Below are positions 1-5,375 of a stretch of 7,712 nucleotides of DNA, in pieces. The position numbers and the translations under genes are program-made. Each line of letters begins with the position of its first letter. Within the stretch, counting starts at the first letter, position 1. The DNA comes from JAJXYP01 sp035541855 (lineage in GTDB: Bacteria > Patescibacteriota > Minisyncoccia > UBA6257 > 2-01-FULL-56-20). Location: assembly GCA_035541855.1 (NCBI GenBank), contig DATKMM010000021.1, positions 1-7,712 of the forward strand, given 5' to 3'. The notes under the pieces are model-generated. The model made no database searches. It saw nothing but the letters and a program-made list of their open reading frames with translations, and was not told the DNA's origin.

Positions 1-926
1 GCGATCTGGTGGATGACGTCGCGGTAGAGGACGTTGTCCACCATGTGCCCGATGATCTCGAGCGACTGCGCGATGGGAACGCCGCCGTGGACGAGGAGCG
101 CGGCGGAATTGCCGAACCGCGCCATGATGACGGGCAGGTACACTTTCTTCACGATGGGGAGCGTGATCTTCCCGTCGTCGAGGAGCGCCCGGCCCTCGTC
201 CGTTTCGAAATAATCGACGACCACGAAGCCGAGCGCCGCAGCCGCGATGATGACGACCGGCCACCATTTGGCCAGGAAATTGCCGGTGCTCAAAAGCGCC
301 TGGGTGTACCACGGGAGCGTGACGCCGTTCTGCGCGAAGACCGAGCCGAGCGACGGGTAGACGAACGTGAGCAGGATGAATGCGACGACGACGAACAGGC
401 CGATGACGATGCCCGGGTAGATCATGGCGGAGGTCGCCTTGCTCGCGAGCTCGCCCTCTTTTTCCGTGTAATCGGCGAGGAAGGCGGAAACCTCGTTCAT
501 GTTGCCCGTCACCTCCGCCGCGCGCACCATTTCGACGTAATAATCCGGGAAAACGTTCGTCTGCCGCTGCATGGCCTGCGAGAAGGAAAGGCCGGCATCG
601 ATGTCGTCCGTCACCTGGAGAATGGCGTTTTTGAGCGTCGGGTTTTTGGTCTGCTGGGACAGGATCTTGAGGGCGTTGTTGATCGGCAGGCGCGCCTCGA
701 GGAGCGTCGCGAGCTGGCGCGAGAAGACGATCATGTCCTTCCGCTTGACGCGGTTCAGGAAGGCGTTGATGCGTTCCACGGCACCGACGGAACCGGCGGG
801 CGACACCTCGAGCACGAAAAGGTCGTGGCCCCCGAGGATCTGGATCGCCTCCGCGCGGTCGCCGGCCTGGACCAGGCCGACCTGCATCTCGCCCTGTTTA
901 GTTTTGGCCTGGTATTTGAATTTCAT
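1..926 (-). CDS. pilC: Type IV pilus inner-membrane platform protein PilC (3' end missing)
   Basis: PilC (GspF family) is the polytopic inner-membrane platform on which the PilB and PilT motors act to add or remove pilins. Reading the minus strand from the ATG at 926-924 gives 308 codons without a stop, so the gene leaves the window at the left edge; the family is usually about 400 residues. It begins MKFKYQAKTKQGEM, has the typical first GspF domain at about residues 66-190 (FSRQLATLLEARLPINNAL at 68-86, FPDYYVEMVRAAEVTGNM at 126-143), a membrane helix at about 171-190 and a second at about 221-239 after WWP. The second GspF domain starts near residue 268 (ARFGNSAALLVHGGVPI). The third helix and C-terminus are missing. 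It lies 85 bases after pilT, and that gap is filled by a heptamer repeat array. No Shine-Dalgarno is visible; a pyrimidine-rich stretch precedes the ATG. Identity is firm. Confidence 0.95.
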   Translation of the reverse strand, partial: MKFKYQAKTKQGEMQVGLVQAGDRAEAIQILGGHDLFVLEVSPAGSVGAVERINAFLNRVKRKDMIVFSRQLATLLEARLPINNALKILSQQTKNPTLKNAILQVTDDIDAGLSFSQAMQRQTNVFPDYYVEMVRAAEVTGNMNEVSAFLADYTEKEGELASKATSAMIYPGIVIGLFVVVAFILLTFVYPSLGSVFAQNGVTLPWYTQALLSTGNFLAKWWPVVIIAAAALGFVVVDYFETDEGRALLDDGKITLPIVKKVYLPVIMARFGNSAALLVHGGVPIAQSLEIIGHMVDNVLYRDVIHQI

Positions 927-1013
927 GGGGATGAGATGGGAGATAAGAGGTAAGAGGTAAGATTCCTAGCTCACGCCTCTTAGCTCATTGCTCATAGCTC
1001 ATTGCTCATAACT
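927..1013. repeat. Seven-base-period repeat array in the pilT-pilC gap
   Basis: The whole gap can be read as heptamers. On the plus strand, 927-961 is five purine-rich units close to AGRTRRG (GGGGATG, AGATGGG, AGATAAG, AGGTAAG, AGGTAAG). After ATT, 965-1013 is seven units close to CNTWGCT (CCTAGCT, CACGCCT, CTTAGCT, CATTGCT, CATAGCT, CATTGCT, CATAACT). Within this, the 14-mer AGCTCATTGCTCAT occurs twice in perfect tandem (982-995 and 996-1009). The two halves are nearly inverse complements of each other. On the pilT-pilC sense strand the right half carries a stop codon in nearly every unit. No ORF or known RNA is evident. Function unknown. Confidence 0.75.
948..985 (-). other. Potential stem-loop just before the pilC start
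   Basis: Arms at 948-957 (AGGTAAGAGG) and 976-985 (CCTCTTAGCT) are complementary at nine of ten positions, with an 18-base loop. The preceding tandem copy at 941-950 offers an alternative register for the same arm, so two mutually exclusive hairpins are possible. There is no run of U after it, so I do not call a classical terminator. It could limit read-through from pilT into pilC, protect an mRNA end, or be a by-product of the inverted heptamer array. Confidence 0.4.
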
Positions 1014-2085
1014 ACGTCCTCTCTAACAGAATCCTCAGCTCCGCCGGGTTCAGCGAATAGAGCTCGGCGTTCTCGAGCGATATCTCCTTGTTCTTCACGA
1101 GGTTCACGAGCGAGCGGTTGAGCGTCACCATCCCTTCCTGGAGCGAGGTCTCGATGACGAGGTCGATCTGGTACGTTTTGCGCTCGCGGATGAGGTTGCG
1201 GATGGCCGGGTTCACGATCATGATCTCCATCGCGGGGATGCGGCCGCCCGAAAGGCGCGGCAGGAGGCGCTCCGAGATGATGGCGACGAGCGTCGCCGCG
1301 AGCTGGGAGGTCACCTGGCCCTGCTGTTCCGCGGCGAAGGAGTCGATGATGCGGTCGATCGTCTGCGAGGCGGAGTTCGTGTGAAGCGTGGAGAGCACCA
1401 GGTGGCCCGTCTCGGCGGCGGTCATGGCCGTGCCGATGGAAACGCCGTCGCGCATCTCGCCGATCATGACGACGTCCGGGTCCTGGCGGAGGACGGTGCG
1501 CAGCGCGCCGTGGAAGCTGACGGCGTCGCTCCCCACTTCGCGCTGGGAGACGATGCATTTGTCCTGCGTGAACAGGTATTCGACCGGGTCCTCGATCGTG
1601 ATGATGTGGTCCGAGCGCGTGTGGTTCACCTCGTCGAGGATGGCCGCGAGCGTCGAGGATTTGCCGTGGCCGGCTGGACCGACCACGAGGACGAATCCCT
1701 GCGAGAGCTTCGCGAGGTCGTGCAGGAGCGGCGGGAGGTTAAGCTCTTCTATGGTCTTAATGCGGGCAGGAACGAGGCGGAGCGCCGCCGCGAGGTAGCC
1801 GCGCTGGTAATACACGTTCGCGCGGAAACGCGCCTTGTCCTCGAAGCTGTAGGCGAAGTCGATCTGGCGCTGCTGGATGAGCTTTTGCCGCTGGTCCGGC
1901 GTAATGAGCTCGCCGATGATGCCCTCCGCGACCTCCGGCGTCGTGATCTGCTCTTTCTGGAGCGCCACCAGCACGCCGTCGATGCGCAGGGTCGGACGCC
2001 GCCCCACGGCGATGTGGAGGTCGGACGCGCCCTGCTTCGCCGTCGCCGTCAAAAGGTCGTTCAACTTCTGCTTATAATCATCCAT
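1012..2085 (-). CDS. pilT: Type IV pilus retraction ATPase PilT
   Basis: PilT is the hexameric cytoplasmic ATPase that drives pilus retraction, needed for twitching and for pulling in DNA. The 357-residue product has normal length. The N-terminal PAS-like domain holds ASDLHIAVGRRPTLRIDG (20-37). The motor domain has Walker A GPAGHGKSS (136-144), an Asp box ITIEDPVEY (162-170), Walker B QDPDVVMIGEMRD (201-213, catalytic Glu210) and a His box TGHLVLSTLHTNSA (226-239). The C-terminal AIRNLIRE motif (294-301) is the signature that separates PilT from PilB and is needed for retraction in studied PilT proteins. The Walker A departs from the common GPTGSGKST at three positions (A138, H140, S144) but keeps the essential Gly, Lys and Ser. 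The ATG at 2085 gives the expected N-terminus. It follows pilB by 49 bases with its own promoter candidate, unlike the tightly packed upstream genes. Confidence 0.97.
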   Translation of the reverse strand: MDDYKQKLNDLLTATAKQGASDLHIAVGRRPTLRIDGVLVALQKEQITTPEVAEGIIGELITPDQRQKLIQQRQIDFAYSFEDKARFRANVYYQRGYLAAALRLVPARIKTIEELNLPPLLHDLAKLSQGFVLVVGPAGHGKSSTLAAILDEVNHTRSDHIITIEDPVEYLFTQDKCIVSQREVGSDAVSFHGALRTVLRQDPDVVMIGEMRDGVSIGTAMTAAETGHLVLSTLHTNSASQTIDRIIDSFAAEQQGQVTSQLAATLVAIISERLLPRLSGGRIPAMEIMIVNPAIRNLIRERKTYQIDLVIETSLQEGMVTLNRSLVNLVKNKEISLENAELYSLNPAELRILLERT

Positions 2086-2091
2086 ACTGAA

Positions 2092-2100
2092 ATTATATCA
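2092..2100 (-). promoter_or_regulatory. Extended -10 promoter of pilT (likely near-leaderless transcript)
   Basis: Read on the minus strand, 2100-2092 is TGATATAAT: a perfect TATAAT preceded by the TGn extension. The hexamer ends six bases before the pilT ATG at 2085, so a start site about seven bases downstream would fall at or next to the ATG. No convincing -35 box is present at 16-18 bases, where the repeat array lies instead (an extended -10 can dispense with it). A perfect TATAAT in such a GC-rich intergenic gap is unlikely to be chance. If real, pilT can be transcribed independently of pilMNO-pilB. Confidence 0.55.
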
Positions 2101-2104
2101 CACT

Positions 2105-2147
2105 CCTAGCTCTTATCTCCTAGCTCTCACCCCCCTAGCTCTCCTCC
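2105..2147. repeat. Heptamer/14-mer repeat array at the pilB-pilT junction
   Basis: The 9-mer CCTAGCTCT (plus strand) occurs three times, at 2105-2113, 2119-2127 and 2134-2142, with starts 14 and 15 bases apart and related heptamers (CTTATCT, CTCACCC, CTCCTCC) between and after them. The third copy lies over the end of pilB and supplies its TAG stop (2137-2135) and the last Ser codon. The CCTAGCT heptamer also occurs at 965-971 in the pilT-pilC gap, so the two arrays are of one family. On the sense strand nearly every unit carries a stop codon, distributed over all three frames. Function unknown. Confidence 0.7.
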
Positions 2148-3865
2148 GTCTCCCGCAATATATCCTCCATCGAGAAAATGCCGTCGAGCGCCTTCACCAC
2201 GCCATCCTGCCGCATCGTGACCATCCCCTGTTTCTTCGCCTCCTCGGTGACCCGCTGGATGGTCGGGTTGTCGTTCACGATCGCCTCGATCTCCGGCGTC
2301 ATGCGGAACATCTCGTGGATCTGGCTGCGGCCGAGGATGCCGCGCCCCTTGCAGGTATTGCAGCCCTTCGCGTGGTAGATCTGGTACGGCGGCTGGTATT
2401 TCGACCGGATGCTTTCCGGCAGGCCTTCGAGCGCGCGGGCGATGATCTCCTGGACCGGCCCCGGCGCCTCTTCCGGCTTTTTGCAATCCGGACAGAGCGT
2501 GCCGAGTAGGCGCTGGGCGACGATGAGATTTAATGAAACCGGGATCAAAAACGGTTCCACCTTCATGTCCACCAGGCGCGGGATGACGCCGGCGGCGTTG
2601 TTCGTGTGGAGGGTCGAGAGCACGATGTGGCCGGTCAGGGCCGCCTGCACGGCGAGGTCGGCCGTCTCGCCGTCGCGGATCTCGCCGACCATGATGACGT
2701 CCGGGTCCTGGCGCAGGATCTGGCGGAGGCCCGAGGCGAACGTGTAACCGATCTCCGGCCGCACCTGCGACTGGTTGATGCCGCCCACGAAATATTCGAC
2801 CGGGTCCTCGAGCGAGACGATGTTCACGTCCTCCTGGTTCAGCCGCTGGAGCACGGCGTAGAGCGTCGTCGTCTTGCCCGAACCGGTGGGGCCGGTTACC
2901 AGGATCATGCCGAACGGCTTGTCGAGCGCCTGCTTTACGATCTCGCGGTTATGCTCGCTGAACGGCAGGTCGTCGAACTTCTTGAGGCCGCTCGAAGGGT
3001 CGAGCACGCGGATGGCGATCTTCTCGCCGAGCGGCGTCGGGAAGCTCGCGACGCGGAAGTCGATGTCGCGGTCGAAGATGCGCGCGCGGAAGCGGCCGTC
3101 CTGCGGGATGCGCGTCTCGTCGATCTTCAGGTTCGAGATGACCTTCACGCGCGAAGCGACCGGCTGGGAAAGCTCCCCCGGCAGCGACGCGACCTGGTGC
3201 AGGTCGCCGTCCAGGCGGAACCGGATGCGGAGCGATTTTTCCTGCGGCTCGATGTGGATGTCGGACGCCTTGCTCTGCACCGCTTCGCGGAACGTGTCCG
3301 CCACGATGCGGATGATCGGCGCGTCCTCGTCGCCCGCGCCGGCGGCATCGAGACTGACCACCTTCTCCATCCCCGTCCCCTCTTTGACGTTCAGCGCTTC
3401 CACCGCTTTCGCGATCTCGTTCCGGTACGGGGAATATTTCTTGAGCGCATCCTGCCAGTCGCCGTAGGAGATTAGGTAGACGCCGAGGTTCCAGTGGTTC
3501 TGGCGCGCGATGAACTTCACCGCGTCCTGCGCCTTGAGGTCGTCCGGCCACACCATGCCGATCACGAGCAGCGCGCCCGCCTGGTCGAACGAAAGCGGTA
3601 TCGTCCCGTAGTTGCGCGCCGTTTCCTCCGGAACCATCGCGAGCAGTTTGGCGTCGAGCGTCGCCAGATCCACTTTCCTGTATGGGACCTTCAGGAGGGC
3701 GCTCTTCGCCTGCGCCACCCGTTCGTCCGGGACGAGGCGGGTCCGCCAGATGGCCGACTCGGCCGATTCGTCGCCGATCAGGGCGTCGCGCTTCACGCGG
3801 TTCGCCGTCGCGGCATCTATGAGGCCCTGCGATTGGAGCTGGGCAAGCAATTGGTCATCTGACAT
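2135..3865 (-). CDS. pilB: Type IV pilus extension ATPase PilB
   Basis: PilB is the hexameric cytoplasmic ATPase that powers pilin polymerisation through PilC. The chosen ATG at 3865 gives 576 residues, typical of the family, and starts MSDDQLLAQLQSQGLID. The N-terminal GspE_N/MshEN-like domain covers about 1-150. The second domain contains ASDIHIEPQ (200-208) and RFRLDG (215-220). The motor domain has Walker A GPTGSGKTT (325-333), Asp box IVSLEDPVEY (349-358), Walker B RQDPDVIMVGEIRD (385-398, Glu395) and His box TGHIVLSTLHTNNA (411-424). The two CxxC pairs of the zinc-binding site are C458/C461 and C502/C505, a PilB/GspE feature absent from PilT. The reading frame stays open upstream to 4111, but that stretch lies over the preceding gene and does not look like PilB. 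The ATG is two bases after the upstream TAA, which suggests translational coupling. Confidence 0.97.
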   Translation of the reverse strand: MSDDQLLAQLQSQGLIDAATANRVKRDALIGDESAESAIWRTRLVPDERVAQAKSALLKVPYRKVDLATLDAKLLAMVPEETARNYGTIPLSFDQAGALLVIGMVWPDDLKAQDAVKFIARQNHWNLGVYLISYGDWQDALKKYSPYRNEIAKAVEALNVKEGTGMEKVVSLDAAGAGDEDAPIIRIVADTFREAVQSKASDIHIEPQEKSLRIRFRLDGDLHQVASLPGELSQPVASRVKVISNLKIDETRIPQDGRFRARIFDRDIDFRVASFPTPLGEKIAIRVLDPSSGLKKFDDLPFSEHNREIVKQALDKPFGMILVTGPTGSGKTTTLYAVLQRLNQEDVNIVSLEDPVEYFVGGINQSQVRPEIGYTFASGLRQILRQDPDVIMVGEIRDGETADLAVQAALTGHIVLSTLHTNNAAGVIPRLVDMKVEPFLIPVSLNLIVAQRLLGTLCPDCKKPEEAPGPVQEIIARALEGLPESIRSKYQPPYQIYHAKGCNTCKGRGILGRSQIHEMFRMTPEIEAIVNDNPTIQRVTEEAKKQGMVTMRQDGVVKALDGIFSMEDILRETEES

Positions 3866-3867
3866 GG

Positions 3868-4167
3868 TTATGGGCTGACAAACGGGTTCGTTCTCCCGAT
3901 CGGCGCGGGACCGGTCGAGGTCGGTTCCGTGATGTATTGCCTGAGCGACTGGAACTGGGTGCTGCTCACCACGTTCACCTGGGAAGAACCGATCTGCGTA
4001 AGCGCCGTGATGTCCGCGAGCTGCGGCGGCGGCGACACGACGGCAGCCGGCGGCGGCGCGAGGAAAATATAGTACGCCGCGACGGCCAGGATGCCGAGGA
4101 TCACGAACCACCCGATGAACGGGGCGATGTTGGAATTTTTCTTTTCTTCTTCGATGACGATGGCCAT
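3868..4167 (-). CDS. Small single-pass membrane protein in the PilP position of the pilus operon
   Basis: This 99-residue protein has a short acidic/basic cytoplasmic N-terminus (MAIVIEEEKKNSN), one membrane helix at about residues 15-36, then a Pro/Ala-rich extracytoplasmic linker (APPPAAVVSPPP at 37-48). A polar tail of about 50 residues follows and ends with GRTNPF near the C-terminus (91-96). It has no lipobox, no cleavable signal peptide and no recognisable PilP beta-sandwich, and it is shorter than PilP. It sits one base after pilO's TGA and two bases before pilB, so it is almost certainly co-translated with the pilus machine and probably belongs to the PilMNO alignment complex. The NPF-type C-terminal motif may be a docking site; that is inference. 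I do not recognise a named family. Reading frame, spacing and membrane topology make it a real gene. Confidence 0.85.
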   Translation of the reverse strand: MAIVIEEEKKNSNIAPFIGWFVILGILAVAAYYIFLAPPPAAVVSPPPQLADITALTQIGSSQVNVVSSTQFQSLRQYITEPTSTGPAPIGRTNPFVSP

Positions 4168-4168
4168 G

Positions 4169-4807
4169 TCAGGAATTTGCGGGAGGGTTGGTTTGGTAAT
4201 ATGCGTGGATGTTCAGACTGTAGCTGAAAAGGTCGCCGCTGCCGCCGCTGCCGGCCTTCGCTCCGGCGGCGGGCGCCGCTTCGGACAGCGGATTGATGGA
4301 AATTCCGGCGACGTCCAGTATCCGGATGTTGGTTTCAAGCCCTGAAAGGAAATTTTTGAGGTCTTCGTAGCTGCCGGTCGCGGAAACCGTGAAGGCGATG
4401 TCGGCCAGCGGCTTCACGATGCTCGTGGCCGCCGTCCCGCCGGCGGGCGCCGACGGCGCCTGGAGCACCGGCGTCGAGATGCCGACCGACTGGATGGTGA
4501 TGTTGCTGTTTGCCGCCAATCCGTAGATCTGGGCCAGCGCGCCGGCCAGGTCCTCGCCGTTCGGGACCGCGAGCGAAACGCTGTTCTCGCTCTGGCTCTC
4601 GTTCTGGAACTGGGTCAGCAACTGCTGGGCCTGCGCGACCGCCTGCTGCTCGCTCGCCAGCAGCTCCTGTTCGCTCTCGATCTTCCCCTTGATGGCCTCC
4701 ATGCCCGCGTATTCCGGCTGGATGAGCTCGAAAAGGAACACCAACGCACCCGCGACGAGCAGGAGCGCCACGACGATGCTGGCCAGCCGTTTGGAACTTT
4801 GGGTCAT
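4169..4807 (-). CDS. pilO: Type IV pilus inner-membrane alignment protein PilO
   Basis: PilO pairs with PilN through coiled coils and ferredoxin-like domains and links the cytoplasmic PilM ring to the extracytoplasmic part of the machine. The 212-residue product has a short cytoplasmic N-terminus, a membrane helix at about 8-28, a Gln/Glu-rich coiled-coil stretch at about 36-72, and a globular domain at about 80-205. The domain contains LAQIYGLAANSNITIQSVGI (91-110) and the typical YEDLKNFLSGLETNIRILDV (147-166). Two low-complexity linkers stand out: Ala/Pro/Gly-rich 116-127 and Ala/Gly/Ser-rich 176-191, the second between strands near the C-terminus. Its ATG (4807-4805) overlaps the pilN stop as ATGA, a classical translational coupling arrangement. 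Sequence divergence is high, as usual for PilO, so the name rests on domain layout plus position. Confidence 0.88.
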   Translation of the reverse strand: MTQSSKRLASIVVALLLVAGALVFLFELIQPEYAGMEAIKGKIESEQELLASEQQAVAQAQQLLTQFQNESQSENSVSLAVPNGEDLAGALAQIYGLAANSNITIQSVGISTPVLQAPSAPAGGTAATSIVKPLADIAFTVSATGSYEDLKNFLSGLETNIRILDVAGISINPLSEAAPAAGAKAGSGGSGDLFSYSLNIHAYYQTNPPANS

Positions 4808-5364
4808 GATGAAAGCGGTGAGTTAAAGACGCCGGGATCCATGTCCAGGGTCGCCGTGAACTGCCATAGCCCCGTCGCCGCATTGAGGCCGACGCTCGAG
4901 ATCGACAGGCCGTCCACCTGGGGCGACGCCTCGAAGATGGCTATCTGCTGGTTGAGGTCGGCATCGCTCTTCGAAGCGACCGACAGCGAAACCTGGCCGC
5001 CCGGCGTCACCGTGATCTGGGAATAGTACGTGTTCGCCTGGGTGTTGTTCTCGAGCCACTGGAAGAACGACGTCAGCATGCTGCGCCCCTTGAGCAGGGA
5101 TTGCAGGTTGACGACCTGGGAATAGAACGAGACGAGCTGGGCCTGGTCGCCCGAGGAGAACGACTGGCTCGCCTGCGAAACCTGGCTCTCCAGGCCCGCC
5201 AGCTTGCCGTTCAGATACGGTTCGTAAGCGAACGCGATGCCGAAATAGATCGCGAGCACCGCGAGGAAAATACCGCCGGCAAACGAAAGTATGCCAAGGG
5301 ACCACCCCGGGGTCGCCGGCGGTTCATGGCCAAGCTGGTTGATGACCTGTTGCGGAAGCGGCAT
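4804..5364 (-). CDS. pilN: Type IV pilus alignment protein PilN-like
   Basis: PilN anchors PilM to the membrane through its N-terminal tail and dimerises with PilO outside the membrane. The 186-residue product has a 22-residue cytoplasmic tail, a membrane helix at about 24-47, a helical region at about 51-110 (KLAGLESQVSQASQSFSSG at 54-72), then a small alpha/beta domain with GGQVSLSVASKSDADLNQQI (122-141) and a C-terminal LWQFTATLDMD (166-176). Its length and topology fit the PilN family. The canonical INLLPxR PilM-binding motif is not obvious; QVINQLGHEPP (6-16) sits where it would be expected. It starts four bases after the pilM stop and ends in a four-base overlap with pilO. Placement between pilM and pilO is the main argument for the name. 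Confidence 0.85.
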   Translation of the reverse strand: MPLPQQVINQLGHEPPATPGWSLGILSFAGGIFLAVLAIYFGIAFAYEPYLNGKLAGLESQVSQASQSFSSGDQAQLVSFYSQVVNLQSLLKGRSMLTSFFQWLENNTQANTYYSQITVTPGGQVSLSVASKSDADLNQQIAIFEASPQVDGLSISSVGLNAATGLWQFTATLDMDPGVFNSPLSS

Positions 5365-5375
5365 GTAATTACATG
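5362..5375. other. 14-base perfect palindrome at the pilM-pilN junction
   Basis: CATGTAATTACATG is its own reverse complement. On the coding (minus) strand it contains the last Met codon of pilM, the TAA stop, the four-base gap and the ATG of pilN. It is strikingly AT-rich compared with its surroundings. It might be a protein-binding dyad, but the coincidence of stop and start codon motifs could create it by chance. Confidence 0.3.

Noticed and set aside
9..953. Long plus-strand open frame of 314 codons opposite pilC
   Set aside because: It is the antisense of pilC in a GC-rich gene. The product is an Asp/Arg/His-rich low-complexity string with no domain, while the minus strand reads as a clear PilC.
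927..1013. CRISPR array or integration site in the pilT-pilC gap
   Set aside because: The units are seven bases, degenerate and contiguous without spacers, and there is no integrase or target-site duplication.
2073..2078. TATAAT on the plus strand inside the pilT start, possible antisense promoter
   Set aside because: It is produced by the codons for Asp-Tyr-Lys (GATTATAAG on the other strand), has no TGn extension and no -35 box at 17 bases. It could drive antisense RNA, but nothing else supports it.
2606..3475. Plus-strand open frame of 289 codons opposite pilB
   Set aside because: Charged, repetitive antisense shadow of the conserved PilB motor domain; no motif or start context supports it.
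3866..4111. Upstream extension of the pilB frame giving a 658-residue product
   Set aside because: The extra 82 residues lie over the 99-residue gene, are Arg/Ala-rich and do not resemble PilB. The ATG at 3865 gives the usual PilB N-terminus and a two-base gap.
4231..4275. GC-rich CCGCCGCTGCCG-type repeat
   Set aside because: It encodes the Ala/Gly/Ser linker of PilO in frame; low-complexity coding sequence rather than a mobile or regulatory repeat.
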